Shown: one piece after another, positions 49,574-58,672 of the stretch
Position numbering within the stretch: the first letter of the stretch is position 1
Layout of the letters: every line of letters starts with the position of its first letter
Assembly: GCA_910585615.1 (NCBI GenBank)
Contig: CAJUFO010000004.1
Location: 1 to 64,000 of the forward strand
From: an uncultured Acetatifactor sp.
Lineage (GTDB): Bacteria > Bacillota > Clostridia > Lachnospirales > Lachnospiraceae
Direction of reading: 5' to 3'
Length of the DNA stretch: 64,000 bases
Made by a program: the position numbers and the translations under genes
Notes under the pieces: model-generated
Database searches by the model: none
What the model was told of the DNA's origin: nothing
The model's input: only the letters and a program-made list of their open reading frames with translations

Positions 49574-51763
49574 TCATTCGGCCAGATACATCTTCAGCCC
49601 GTCCTCTATCTTCTGCACAGTGGCCTCGGTGGTCTGGGAGCCGTCCAGATACGCCGCCAGGGCCTCGATCATTACCTCCCGTATCTTCGCGTCCTCCACC
49701 GCCGGCTTATCCAGGCCCTTGCATATATCCACCAATCTGTCCGCCGTCTCCTGGGAGTAGCATTCGATGGCAAATTCCACCTCGCTGCCCTCGGCCTCGA
49801 TGGAGGTGTAGGCCTGGGACTGGGACCTGTCTTCCCGGGACTGCTTCTCCAGGGAGCTTACGTTCACCGGGAAGCCCAGATAGTGGTCCGTGTCCTGGAT
49901 GCGCTCCGACAGGGCCAGCATCAGGAAATCCCTGGCCGTGTCCTGATAAGGGCTCTTGGCGCATATCCCGGTCTGCAGCAGCGGTAGGAAGCTGTTCTCA
50001 TAGGCCGCGAAGCTCCCCTGAATGTAATTCACCATGGATATGGGGAACATGCAGTTCTTGAAGCCGGTGACCCTGTCGAACGCGCATTTCGCCCCGGAGG
50101 CCAAATCCCACATGGTATAGGCCCGTTCCCCCTTGCCCCTGGCATCCACCATGCCGCAGTTGTCCGCGATGCGCTTCAGGCATTCCAGCTTCCCGGCCAG
50201 GACCTCCTTATCCAGCCGCTTCTCTTTAACGATGTCCCCGCAGAAATAGGGATAGAACTTATCCACCAGCTCGCTGACCGTCTGGGGCCCCAGGTAATTC
50301 TCCTTCGCCCCCGACAGGAACGCCGCCAGGGCCTCCAGGGAAGCCATTTCCGCCTCTGTGATGTCCCTGCCCATAGCCATCTGGAAGCCGAACTGCAGGG
50401 GCACGATGTACCTGTGCCCGTCCTCCCGCTCATAAGAGCCCGTAATCCCGGCCAGCAGCTCCCCGCTCTCTTCCATGGGCCCCACCACTGTCCCGATGTC
50501 CACCAGCAGGCCCTTGTCGATAAAGGAATCCATGTCCAGGCCGTCCAGCACCAGGATGTCCGGCGCGTCCTCGCCCATGAGCAGGGTATTCAGCTCCTGG
50601 TAGACGGAATTGTAGTCTATATTCTCGTTGCTGTAGGCGGAATAGGCATACTGGATGGCAATCCGAATCTCCGGATGCTCCTTGTGGTACAGGACGGCCG
50701 CCTGCTGTAGCAGAGGGCTTTCATAGACCGTGTACAGCTTCAGCTCCTCCTTGACCTCCACCACCGCATCCGGGTCATAGGTGTAGCGGTTCAGCCTTGC
50801 ACCGCCTCCGGATTCCTGGAACAGGGCATAGATGCTCCCCTCCTCCCCCACGGCCAGCCCCGTGCACCAATTGTCCGACAGGGCGAAATCCGTCTCCAGG
50901 CCGTCCAGCAGCTTCTCCCAGGCATCCCCGTCCGCGTCCCGGCGGAAGATTCCGTCCTCACTTGCCGCAATCAGGGTGCCGTCCTTTCCCGCTCCAAGGA
51001 GGTTTCCGTAGGAACTGGCTGTAGGGAAATCAATCTTCGCGCTGCTGCCTTTCCCGGTTTCCCGCTTCTCTATCTGCATGCTCATATTCTCCTCGGTGCA
51101 AAGGTAGATGTCCCTGCCGTCCGACACCAGGATGTCGCTGTATTGCGCGGGCAATTGCTCGCTATTCAGGATATGCCCGTCCTCTCCCGACAAGGCGCTC
51201 ATGGAGGTATAGGAAAGGGCGAACAGTGTGCCGTCCTCTAACGCCGCGATGCCCCGGACGCTCTCATACGCACCCCACTCCTCATTCGGAACCGCCCATT
51301 CCCGGGGCGTAATGTCCCTGGCCTGTGCGCCCTCGCTCTTCCACAGATGGCTGCTGTAGGCATCCTCCCCCTCCGCCATGTAGGTGGCCAGAAGATACTG
51401 CGCGCCGCTGCCGCTCTGTGCCAGGGTGAAGTTCATCCCTTCCCCGCAGGGCAGCTCCAGGGAGGCCAGCCAGTCCTGGGTGGTCTCCGCGAAGCCCTCC
51501 TCCTGCTGCGCCCATTCCGAGAAAACTGTCCTGCCGTCTTCATTTTTCGATGCCAGCAGATGTATCCTGCCGTCCACGGAAAATATCTGCCGTGGATTCC
51601 ACGCCCCCAGCTCCTTCGGCAGCTCCTCCCTAATCTCCACGAAGCGGCCTTTCTCCTGCTCCGTGACCACACTCCCGCCTGTGTCCTTCTTTCCACATCC
51701 GCTCAGAGCGCCCGCCAGTATGGCCACCCAGGCAAGCCACGCCATCCTCCGTATATGCTTCAT
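49574..51763 (-). CDS. large solute-binding lipoprotein with N-terminal propeller-like half
   Basis: A 729-residue lipoprotein (signal ends GALSGCGKK). Residues about 40-340 show repeated strand patterns such as GIAALEDGTLFALSYT, GAGKDGTLIAASEDGIFRR and GLAVGEEGSIYALFQE, typical of beta-propeller blades. From about 350 on a bacterial solute-binding fold follows (LKLYTVYESPLLQQAAVLYHKEHPEI, then APDILVLDGLDMDSFIDKGLL). No permease genes are near. It could serve a distant transporter or act as a sensor protein. AGAGGTAA precedes the ATG. Confidence 0.8.
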   Translation of the reverse strand: MKHIRRMAWLAWVAILAGALSGCGKKDTGGSVVTEQEKGRFVEIREELPKELGAWNPRQIFSVDGRIHLLASKNEDGRTVFSEWAQQEEGFAETTQDWLASLELPCGEGMNFTLAQSGSGAQYLLATYMAEGEDAYSSHLWKSEGAQARDITPREWAVPNEEWGAYESVRGIAALEDGTLFALSYTSMSALSGEDGHILNSEQLPAQYSDILVSDGRDIYLCTEENMSMQIEKRETGKGSSAKIDFPTASSYGNLLGAGKDGTLIAASEDGIFRRDADGDAWEKLLDGLETDFALSDNWCTGLAVGEEGSIYALFQESGGGARLNRYTYDPDAVVEVKEELKLYTVYESPLLQQAAVLYHKEHPEIRIAIQYAYSAYSNENIDYNSVYQELNTLLMGEDAPDILVLDGLDMDSFIDKGLLVDIGTVVGPMEESGELLAGITGSYEREDGHRYIVPLQFGFQMAMGRDITEAEMASLEALAAFLSGAKENYLGPQTVSELVDKFYPYFCGDIVKEKRLDKEVLAGKLECLKRIADNCGMVDARGKGERAYTMWDLASGAKCAFDRVTGFKNCMFPISMVNYIQGSFAAYENSFLPLLQTGICAKSPYQDTARDFLMLALSERIQDTDHYLGFPVNVSSLEKQSREDRSQSQAYTSIEAEGSEVEFAIECYSQETADRLVDICKGLDKPAVEDAKIREVMIEALAAYLDGSQTTEATVQKIEDGLKMYLAE

Positions 51764-51892
51764 AACCCGTTACCTCTTTTCCGCAGTTCTTTCCTTCCTG
51801 CTGCTTTCCGCTATTATAACCCCCTTTGCCTGTCGGATATCCTAACTATCTCTTAAGCAAGGGTTGATAATATGTTAAGGCCGGATTAAGTC

Positions 51893-51921
51893 TTGCGCCA
51901 GCTTTCCAACCATGCTATAGT
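51893..51921 (+). promoter_or_regulatory. promoter of the HipA-like kinase pair
   Basis: TTGCGC (51893-51898), 17 bases, TATAGT (51916-51921), about 70 bases before the start codon. Confidence 0.55.
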
Positions 51922-51994
51922 AAAAACACCTACAAACTGAATCGCCTCCCGGAAAGCGGGATGGCAGAAACCAGCACAAGCGGGAGTATTGAGG

Positions 51995-52819
51995 ATGGTT
52001 TATTGCGACATGGTGGACCTCACCTATTTGACATGGACTTTATCAAGAAACTCCTCAGGGACGGCAGGAAGCTTCCTGAAACCCTATGAGCAGTCCGGCG
52101 GAGTGAAATATTACTACAAATTGTCGAATTTTGATACAGTCCGGGGAATCTATGGTCACGAGTGCCTGAATGAAATAGTGGCGCAGAATATTGCAGCCGC
52201 CTTAAAAATCCCTCATCTGGAATATGACCTCTTTTCTGCGGAAGTGAAAATAGACGGCAAGCATTACCGGACATGGCTTACAAGGTCAGCAGACTTTAAA
52301 ACGGTTGGTGAACATAAGCTGGCCTTTGAGACGTATTATGAGATGACCAGACTTGAAGATGAAGATGTCTGGACATTTATCTTGCGCAATCAGTTGAATC
52401 AATATTTCTACAACATTTTCATATTGGATTACCTGATCTGCAACCGTGACCGCCATGGCGCAAATATAGAAGTGCTTGAGAAAAAGGGAGCATACCGCAT
52501 GGCACCTGTATTTGACAACGGGCTCTCCCTGCTGTTCTCCTGCTATGATGACGGCAAGGCTATGGAAAGCTTTGACCGGCGTAAGGACGGGCCTGTGAAT
52601 AATTATGTGGGAGCCATGTCGCTTACAGAGAATCTGAGAAAAGTCCCGAGGGAAATGGTGGAGGAAGTCCTGAATGCGGATTTAAGCGAAGCCGTTATTT
52701 TCAAAGGCATGGAAAATGTAATGCTGTCAGAAAATGAAGCCGTCCCAAGGCAATACTGGGGCTGCATCCGGGATATGATCCGGGAAAGGAGGGATGACAT
52801 TGCGAAGATTTTTCATTAA
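51995..52819 (+). CDS. HipA-like kinase
   Basis: A 274-residue kinase-like protein. The Gly/Ser-rich segment SSGTAGSFLKP is followed by the likely ATP-binding K42 in VKYYYKLSN. The catalytic loop reads ICNRDRHGANIEV (D152, N157), and the metal-binding segment is VFDNGLSLL (D174). These match the HipA/PI4K-like kinase core, but the usual HipA N-terminal subdomain is absent, as in HipT. No HTH (HipB) gene is beside it. GGGAG lies eight bases before the ATG at 51995. It overlaps the next small gene by 20 bases. Confidence 0.75.
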   Translation: MVYCDMVDLTYLTWTLSRNSSGTAGSFLKPYEQSGGVKYYYKLSNFDTVRGIYGHECLNEIVAQNIAAALKIPHLEYDLFSAEVKIDGKHYRTWLTRSADFKTVGEHKLAFETYYEMTRLEDEDVWTFILRNQLNQYFYNIFILDYLICNRDRHGANIEVLEKKGAYRMAPVFDNGLSLLFSCYDDGKAMESFDRRKDGPVNNYVGAMSLTENLRKVPREMVEEVLNADLSEAVIFKGMENVMLSENEAVPRQYWGCIRDMIRERRDDIAKIFH

Positions 52820-53156
52820 AGAGGACAACGGTCCGTCAACAGGGCAGGAGGAATACGCCGTCCTGTCTTATGATGAGGATAATGATCTGTACCATATTTC
52901 CATCCCCCTGTCCGCAGACCCTGACAATCTGCCGGCAATACCGGGCATCCTGGCAAGGAAAGGCATCCGGGAAATCGACGACAAATGGGCCCGGCGTTTT
53001 GTCAGGGAACGGGTGGTACCGCCTGACCGCCAGAATATCGGCATGATATTGAGGGAACTGGGAATGGGTTATTACAGTGAGTTCCCGCTGCTTGTGTATA
53101 CAAGCGGCCGGTGTTCTATGGACGAATTTTTCATAGAAGAAATAACGGAGCAGTGA
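52800..53156 (+). CDS. small partner of the HipA-like kinase, unrecognised
   Basis: A 118-residue acidic protein overlapping the kinase 3' end. It begins RRFFIKEDNG and includes RQNIGMILRELGMGYYSEFP. No family is recognised; it does not look like HipS or a DNA-binding antitoxin. The frame also has an ATG at 52794, but GGAGGG touches that ATG, while the TTG at 52800 is well spaced, so TTG is preferred. Tight overlap implies co-translation; it may regulate the kinase or be its target. Confidence 0.65.
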   Translation: MRRFFIKEDNGPSTGQEEYAVLSYDEDNDLYHISIPLSADPDNLPAIPGILARKGIREIDDKWARRFVRERVVPPDRQNIGMILRELGMGYYSEFPLLVYTSGRCSMDEFFIEEITEQ

Positions 53157-53256
53157 TATATGGAATGCTGGCGGCCTTCCCGGCTCCATGATGGTCATGG
53201 CGCCGGGAAAGCTGTAGCCTCTGCAATCCACCGCCAGCGATTGCTCCGCCCTGGTC

Positions 53257-55062
53257 TCAGCGGAAGCTCTTCACCCAGGCAATCAGGGAGTCATGGTATA
53301 CGTTCTCCGTCACGTCCCTGCGCATCTGGTCGGTGATGGGGCCGTTCTTCTCCATGATGGCCAGGATTGCTTCCTGGAGTCCGGCGATCTTCCCCTCTTC
53401 GAATACCTTTTTCAGCGCGGCTTCGGCTACGGCTTTGCTGTCGGCCGGAGCGGGCGTCTCTGTCTTGACAGCTTCCTCCTGTCCGGTGGCCTGGCCGCCC
53501 GCAGGCCCTGCTGCGGAATCCTTCTCATCGGCAGGCTCTTCCGGAACCAAGCCGCCACGGTTCCCGCTCTGCGCCGCTCCTTCATCGGGCTCTTTGGATC
53601 CGGCATCCTGCGCCGTCTCCCCGGCCACGGTCTGCCCAGTCCTTCCCGCAGCAGCCATCTCCTCTGCCGCCTCTTGATCGGAAGCGCCCTGGGAAACATC
53701 CTCTGCCCATTCCCCGATCACCGGCACCCAGATCTCCCCGGCATTCGCTTTTACGTTCACCGCGATATGCCCTCCGGCCACGCTCACCCTCTGGCCGCTC
53801 AGCGCGCCCACATACTCCGCCACGTTCCCCGCGGGCAGCGTCATCACATAGTCGCTGTCGTCATTGTTCACTGTGACCAGGACGGACTCCCCATCGTAAT
53901 TCCTGGAGAAAGCGTACTGGCGGTTGGTCAGCAGCAGCTCCTGATAGTCCCCGTAGGAAAGCGCCTTTATCCTCTGCCGCGCCTTGCCCAGCGCCGCGAT
54001 CAGCCGCGTGCAGGGGTTCTTCTCCAGGGCGTCGCTGTAGTCCGCCAGGGAGAGGGCAGGGCGCAGGGAGTCGTCCGAATAGCGTTCCTTCCTGCCCTCT
54101 ATCCCGAATTCCGAGCCGTAGTAAACGGAGGGGACGCCCGGAAGCGTGTAAAGCAATACGTGCACCGGCGCGAAATGGGCCTTGTTGTTCAGCTTCGTAT
54201 AGATTCGCTCCACATCATGGTTGTCCACGAAGTTGTACAGCTTCAATCCGTCCGGCCTGTCCCCTCCCATGCCGTAAAGCCGCTTCACCGTGTGGGCAAT
54301 CTCGAAGTAATTGTGGTCGTTGTGCCCGGAGTACAGGGCCTTGTGCAGATGATAATTGGTGACGGAGTGCAGCGTGCCCTCATTTACCCAGCGGGTGTAG
54401 TCGCCGTGGATGACCTCGCCCATGAGCCAGAACTGGGGCTTCACCTCTTCCGCCACTCGGCGCAGCGCCCTCATATAGTCGAAATCCAGTACATCCGCCG
54501 CATCCAGCCTTATGCCGTCGATGTCGAACTCTTTCACCCAGAAGCGCACCACGTCGCAGATATAGTCCCTCACCGCAGGATTAGATTGGTTCAGCTTGGC
54601 CAGCAGGTCGTAGCCGCCCCAGTTCTCGTAGGAAAAGCCGTCATTGTACTGATTGTTCCCCCAGAAGTTCACATTGCGGTACCAGTCCCTGTAGGGGGAA
54701 TTCTCGCGCTTCTCCCGGATGTCCTGGAAAGCGAAGAAATCGCGGCCTGTGTGGTTGAAGACGCCGTCCAGGATGACCCGGATGCCCTGCCTGTGGCATT
54801 CGGCCACATAGTTCGTAAGATCCTCGTTGGTGCCCAGGCGGCTGTCCAGCTTCTTGTAGTCCGTGGTCTCGTACCCATGCCCCACGGATTCAAATAAAGG
54901 CCCGATATAGATGGCATTGCAGCCAATCTCCTTGATGTGGGCTATCCAGGGAATGAGGGTGTCCAGCCGGTGCACCGGCTCCGTATAGGGATTCTCTTTG
55001 GGCGCTCCTGTGAGCCCCAAAGGATAGATATGGTAAAAAATCGCTTCATCGTACCATGCCAT
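53257..55062 (-). CDS. GH13 alpha-amylase-family enzyme with long C-terminal extension
   Basis: A 601-residue protein. The (beta/alpha)8 barrel has the catalytic set D187 (DGIRLDAAD), E216 (WLMGEVIHG) and D283 (FVDNHDVE). There is no signal peptide. After a C-terminal beta domain ending near 450, about 95 residues of Ala/Glu/Gly low complexity lead to a helical end (KVFEEGKIAGLQEAILAIME) resembling the helical tails of Rpn-type proteins, not of amylases. AGGAGGAAA precedes the ATG, and it starts 23 bases after the CotH gene. The substrate is probably alpha-glucan or maltodextrin. Confidence 0.88.
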   Translation of the reverse strand: MAWYDEAIFYHIYPLGLTGAPKENPYTEPVHRLDTLIPWIAHIKEIGCNAIYIGPLFESVGHGYETTDYKKLDSRLGTNEDLTNYVAECHRQGIRVILDGVFNHTGRDFFAFQDIREKRENSPYRDWYRNVNFWGNNQYNDGFSYENWGGYDLLAKLNQSNPAVRDYICDVVRFWVKEFDIDGIRLDAADVLDFDYMRALRRVAEEVKPQFWLMGEVIHGDYTRWVNEGTLHSVTNYHLHKALYSGHNDHNYFEIAHTVKRLYGMGGDRPDGLKLYNFVDNHDVERIYTKLNNKAHFAPVHVLLYTLPGVPSVYYGSEFGIEGRKERYSDDSLRPALSLADYSDALEKNPCTRLIAALGKARQRIKALSYGDYQELLLTNRQYAFSRNYDGESVLVTVNNDDSDYVMTLPAGNVAEYVGALSGQRVSVAGGHIAVNVKANAGEIWVPVIGEWAEDVSQGASDQEAAEEMAAAGRTGQTVAGETAQDAGSKEPDEGAAQSGNRGGLVPEEPADEKDSAAGPAGGQATGQEEAVKTETPAPADSKAVAEAALKKVFEEGKIAGLQEAILAIMEKNGPITDQMRRDVTENVYHDSLIAWVKSFR

Positions 55063-55085
55063 AGAGCGTTTCCTCCTGTTCTTTT

Positions 55086-57035
55086 TCAGTTTCCTTTCTC
55101 AGTATAATCGGAATCAGGAGAATAGTCAACCGCACCCGGCATCCTTCGGTAATGTTTTGCGGCCACAAAGGCTATAATCGCTAGCAGCAGCCAGCCCGCG
55201 CAGGCGAATAGATTCCGGGCTGGAAGGCCTGTATTCGCAGGCTGGAAGGCTTTGGGCTGGTTTCCCGCCGCCTGGGGCATTCCGGCATCCTCGTCTTCGC
55301 CCGGCTGCTCCCGGGGCATGCCCCGTCCCTCCGGCATATCCGAAGAATCAAAGCTCTCCGGCATGTCCCCTGGGCCTCCCGGCATGCCGGGAGGCTGGCG
55401 GTATCCCTCCGCTGCCTCCGCATCCCTCTCCCCGAGAGGGCTTTCCTCCCCCGGGAGTCTCCCATCTCCTGGGTTATCCTCCTGGCCAAAGCCGGGGAAG
55501 TCAATCTCCCCGTCGCCGAACCCAAAATCCCGTCCTCCGCCCATGACACCCATGGCCTCAATGTCGATGGACGATGCGTCCACCAGGGCGGAGCCGTCTG
55601 CCCGCTGTCCCGCATCTGTGGAGGGTATGGTGCCGTCTAGCTGCCCCCGGATGCTCTCTGCCCTCAACATAACGGTCTGATACAGCATCTCCGCCGCCGT
55701 GCCGTACTCCGCTGCCGTATAGAAGGCCGTGGGGTCAGCCTCCACCAGCCCGTCTATCTGGCTCCGAATCCGATTATAGGCATACTGGAACTTCCCTCCC
55801 GACACATATCCTTCTGTCAACTCCTGCAGATACCCATGATACCTCGCAAGACAGGCCTCATCCTCCAGCAGCGCATCAAAGAATTCCGTTCCCTGGAAAG
55901 GGCTGTCGATGGCATCGTTGACCATCCCGGACGCGCCGCTGTCCGCCCCCATACCCATCCCCATGCCGCCGAAGGACAGATTGTAATCCCACGGAATGAC
56001 ATTCAGCTCTCCCTCATGCTCGTACAGATAGTAATTATGGGCCATGCTGCCGGACAGACTGTCCATGTTCACGGAAAACGTATGCACCGCCATGTATTTC
56101 AGCACATTGTCAATGTCCAGGCATTCTTCCAGATTCGTCCCTTCATTTATGTCCCTCAGGGCGGACACGACCCTCCTGTAATCTTTTTTCCCGCTGTCTG
56201 TCACTGCCCCGTCCCATATGACGGAATAGCTGTCCAGCTCATCGTCCGTGTAATTCAGGTCCGCCCCGCCCGAGCCCATGGAGAAGCGCTGTCCTCCGGG
56301 GAAGCCGCCTGTCTCCCGCTGTTCCAGACCGTCCCCGTCGCCCGGCCCAGACTCAAAATCCGAAAAGCCAGGCCCTCCGGCATCCCCGCCGCCTCCCATG
56401 CCCATCCCCTCGGGCTTGTACAGGTTTCCGCTCTCCACGCCGTAGTTTCGCAGCAAAAAGCTGTCCTCCACGGCCTCCAGCGCCAGGTATACGCCCCAAT
56501 ACGTACCATTCACCGAAATCTCGGCGTAATTGTACAGAGACGCGTCCGCTCCCAGGTACTGGTACATGTCATATACGATGGCCTCCTTCATATTCGTGGC
56601 ATCCGCGTAATTGTTGTTCAGGACCAGCTTGTCAAGCCCCAGGCAGGTCTGTCCCTCCACATAATGGTCGAATTCCAGCTTCAGGCTGAACCTGTCCGTG
56701 TCCGGATCCATGGCTATGGCGGAGAGGCTGGTGTTGCCCTTGGGCCGGATGCCCACATTCTTCACCACCAGCCCATTGATGACCACATCGCAGGAATAAT
56801 ACTCCTCCGCCATGGCCCCCGCCAGCATCTCCTCCCAGACGTCGTTCTCCATCCGTATGTCGATCTGCATCACCGAATCCGTCTGGAACAGCGCCGCCTC
56901 ATATTCCATGGCGACGCCCCCCTGGCCTGCCGCTTCCGCAAGCTTCTGGGGGAACGCCACCGCCAGGACGCAGAGCAGGACGGCCGCCGCCATAGCGATG
57001 CAGGCAATCTTCGTCGCATATTTGCTGCCAATCAT
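55086..57035 (-). CDS. CotH kinase family protein, membrane-bound
   Basis: A 649-residue protein with an N-terminal membrane segment, a CotH domain (about 35-430) and a C-terminal membrane helix (LFACAGWLLLAIIAFVAA). CotH features are the GIRPKGNTSLSAI block, LVLNNNYADATNMKEAIVYD and NVIPWDYNLSFGG. An inserted Gly/Asp-rich loop and a long Gly/Pro/Met-rich tail (about 490-600) are extra. CotH proteins phosphorylate spore-coat or surface proteins. AAAGGAAAAG precedes the ATG at 57035. Together with VTC and DUF4956 it forms a recurrent cluster. Confidence 0.85.
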   Translation of the reverse strand: MIGSKYATKIACIAMAAAVLLCVLAVAFPQKLAEAAGQGGVAMEYEAALFQTDSVMQIDIRMENDVWEEMLAGAMAEEYYSCDVVINGLVVKNVGIRPKGNTSLSAIAMDPDTDRFSLKLEFDHYVEGQTCLGLDKLVLNNNYADATNMKEAIVYDMYQYLGADASLYNYAEISVNGTYWGVYLALEAVEDSFLLRNYGVESGNLYKPEGMGMGGGGDAGGPGFSDFESGPGDGDGLEQRETGGFPGGQRFSMGSGGADLNYTDDELDSYSVIWDGAVTDSGKKDYRRVVSALRDINEGTNLEECLDIDNVLKYMAVHTFSVNMDSLSGSMAHNYYLYEHEGELNVIPWDYNLSFGGMGMGMGADSGASGMVNDAIDSPFQGTEFFDALLEDEACLARYHGYLQELTEGYVSGGKFQYAYNRIRSQIDGLVEADPTAFYTAAEYGTAAEMLYQTVMLRAESIRGQLDGTIPSTDAGQRADGSALVDASSIDIEAMGVMGGGRDFGFGDGEIDFPGFGQEDNPGDGRLPGEESPLGERDAEAAEGYRQPPGMPGGPGDMPESFDSSDMPEGRGMPREQPGEDEDAGMPQAAGNQPKAFQPANTGLPARNLFACAGWLLLAIIAFVAAKHYRRMPGAVDYSPDSDYTEKGN

Positions 57036-57124
57036 GACTTTTCCTTTCCGGGCAGATGACGGAACCGGCTTCCCACCGGCCTCTTCCCGCCCTGTCTCCA
57101 CAGCCAGCCTCTGCCGCGCCTCCC

Positions 57125-57796
57125 TCAGGACATATATTCGCCGTTGTAGCTCACCAGAGTAGCGCCGCTTATCCCCTCAATGCCGTTTAACCGGTTCACG
57201 AAGGAGGTCTCCCCATCCTTCATCCGAATCTCCGCGGTGAGCTCGATCCCCGAGGCGTTTACTGTCTTGGACTTCACCGCCAGCCGCGCCACGGACTTTC
57301 CCGCCAGCGCCAGCGCGGCGCTCTCCGCCTTCTCATCCGCGCAGCCCAAAATCAGTATATACGGATTTTCGTGCATCTTTCGATTGGCGAACAGCAACAG
57401 TGTGCCCCCGATCGCGGCGGAGCCGATGACGGCAAGGGGTATCATGCCGGCGCCGATGACGATGCCCGCCGCGATGGCCCAGAACAGGTACACGATTTCC
57501 ATGGGCTCCTTGATGGCCGCCCGGAACCGGACGATGGAAAGCGCGCCCACCATGCCCAGGGAGAGCACCACATTGGACGTCACCGCCATGATGACCAAGG
57601 TGGTCACAAGGGTCAGGCCCACCAGCGTCATGGAGAATCCCGTGGAATACATGACTCCGGCAAAGGTCTTCTTATAAATCACGAAGATGAACAGTCCCAC
57701 CACCAGGGCGAACGCCATGCCGATCAGGGTGTCCACCGGGGAAAATTCCGTTACGCTCTCCAAAAAGCTGGATTTAAAAATATCGTTGAAAGTCAT
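57125..57796 (-). CDS. DUF4956 membrane protein
   Basis: A 223-residue protein with four membrane helices and a C-terminal soluble ferredoxin-like domain. The block LSLGMVGALSIVRFRAAIKEP is the hallmark of DUF4956. Its role is unknown, but it nearly always occurs with VTC-domain and CotH genes. It lies 21 bases after the VTC gene and 89 bases before CotH. Confidence 0.9.
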   Translation of the reverse strand: MTFNDIFKSSFLESVTEFSPVDTLIGMAFALVVGLFIFVIYKKTFAGVMYSTGFSMTLVGLTLVTTLVIMAVTSNVVLSLGMVGALSIVRFRAAIKEPMEIVYLFWAIAAGIVIGAGMIPLAVIGSAAIGGTLLLFANRKMHENPYILILGCADEKAESAALALAGKSVARLAVKSKTVNASGIELTAEIRMKDGETSFVNRLNGIEGISGATLVSYNGEYMS

Positions 57797-57817
57797 CTGA
57801 AGCTCCCTCCTTTTCTG

Positions 57818-58510
57818 TTATCCGAATCGTCTGCAGGCCTGGTATTTGGAAAAGGCCTGCTGCCGGACGCCGCCTGTCTGAATCAGGCTCTCTATGACCC
57901 CTGGCAGGAACGCGTCATATTTTATCTCCAGTATCCTGTCCCGGGGCCTGTCTCCGGCATCTATGTCCGCCACATGTCCCTCCAGAAAATCCTGATGGTA
58001 CAGACTGGTCCTGATATGGGAGTCAAAGGTGACCCGCACGTTTCCCGGCGGGTAGAGATAGGCCTCCCTTATGTAGGACACCTGTACCCTGGGGCGCAGG
58101 ACCTGATAGCGCATCTTCGCGTACAGCTCCTGCACCAGCGCCGCCGGATGCCCCCGCATCCAGCCAGTCCTGCCCCCCAGCAGCTGCCTGCACTCCTGCC
58201 ATGCAATCTCCGCATCATACTTGCGGCACAGATAGCTGTCCTTCACCTTTTTCTCCAGCAGGATAAAGGAGAAATCATCGTTGTAGTACCTGATGCGGAA
58301 CTTCTCCCGGCCCGGGATGCCGTCCACCTTCTCCCGCAGCGCCTTATCCGCAAAATCGTCAAAATATATGCTCCTTATCAAATATCTGCCGTCCGGGCCT
58401 GCGTGGGGGTCCGCTCGCATCAATGTCCGCAGCCTGCTTCTCAGTTCCAGATACTGGGGATATGTGATTTGATATTTCAGTTCATGGCGAAAGATCTCCC
58501 TATGCTCCAT
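57818..58510 (-). CDS. VTC-like polyphosphate polymerase domain protein
   Basis: A 230-residue tunnel-fold protein of the VTC domain family. The basic residues lining the tunnel are seen in FRHELKYQI, YLIRSIYFDDFADKAL, KFRIRYYNDDFSFILLEKKVK and RVTFDSHIRTSLY. The yeast relative makes polyphosphate from ATP. With the membrane protein DUF4956 next to it, polymer made in the cytoplasm might be handed across the membrane; this is inference. No ribosome anomalies are seen. Confidence 0.88.
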   Translation of the reverse strand: MEHREIFRHELKYQITYPQYLELRSRLRTLMRADPHAGPDGRYLIRSIYFDDFADKALREKVDGIPGREKFRIRYYNDDFSFILLEKKVKDSYLCRKYDAEIAWQECRQLLGGRTGWMRGHPAALVQELYAKMRYQVLRPRVQVSYIREAYLYPPGNVRVTFDSHIRTSLYHQDFLEGHVADIDAGDRPRDRILEIKYDAFLPGVIESLIQTGGVRQQAFSKYQACRRFG

Positions 58511-58672
58511 CCCTGTCCTCCCTGTACCCGCTCCGCAGCGCCGGGCCGCGGGGCAGGTCTTCCCTTTTTCTTTTTCTCAGTGGAAAGTCTATGGAAAGTA
58601 TAAGAGGGCTTCCTGAAATGTACTTGAAATAAAATGTGTATGTTTTTTGAACTTATTTTCGGAAGAAAGAAA

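Noticed and set aside
53177..53209. TTCCCGGC/GCCGGGAA hairpin as terminator between partner gene and GH13
   Set aside because: A stem exists but no T-run follows on either strand.
53293..54897. 534-codon plus-strand frame opposite the GH13 gene
   Set aside because: No ribosome site, no domain, biased composition; shadow of GH13.
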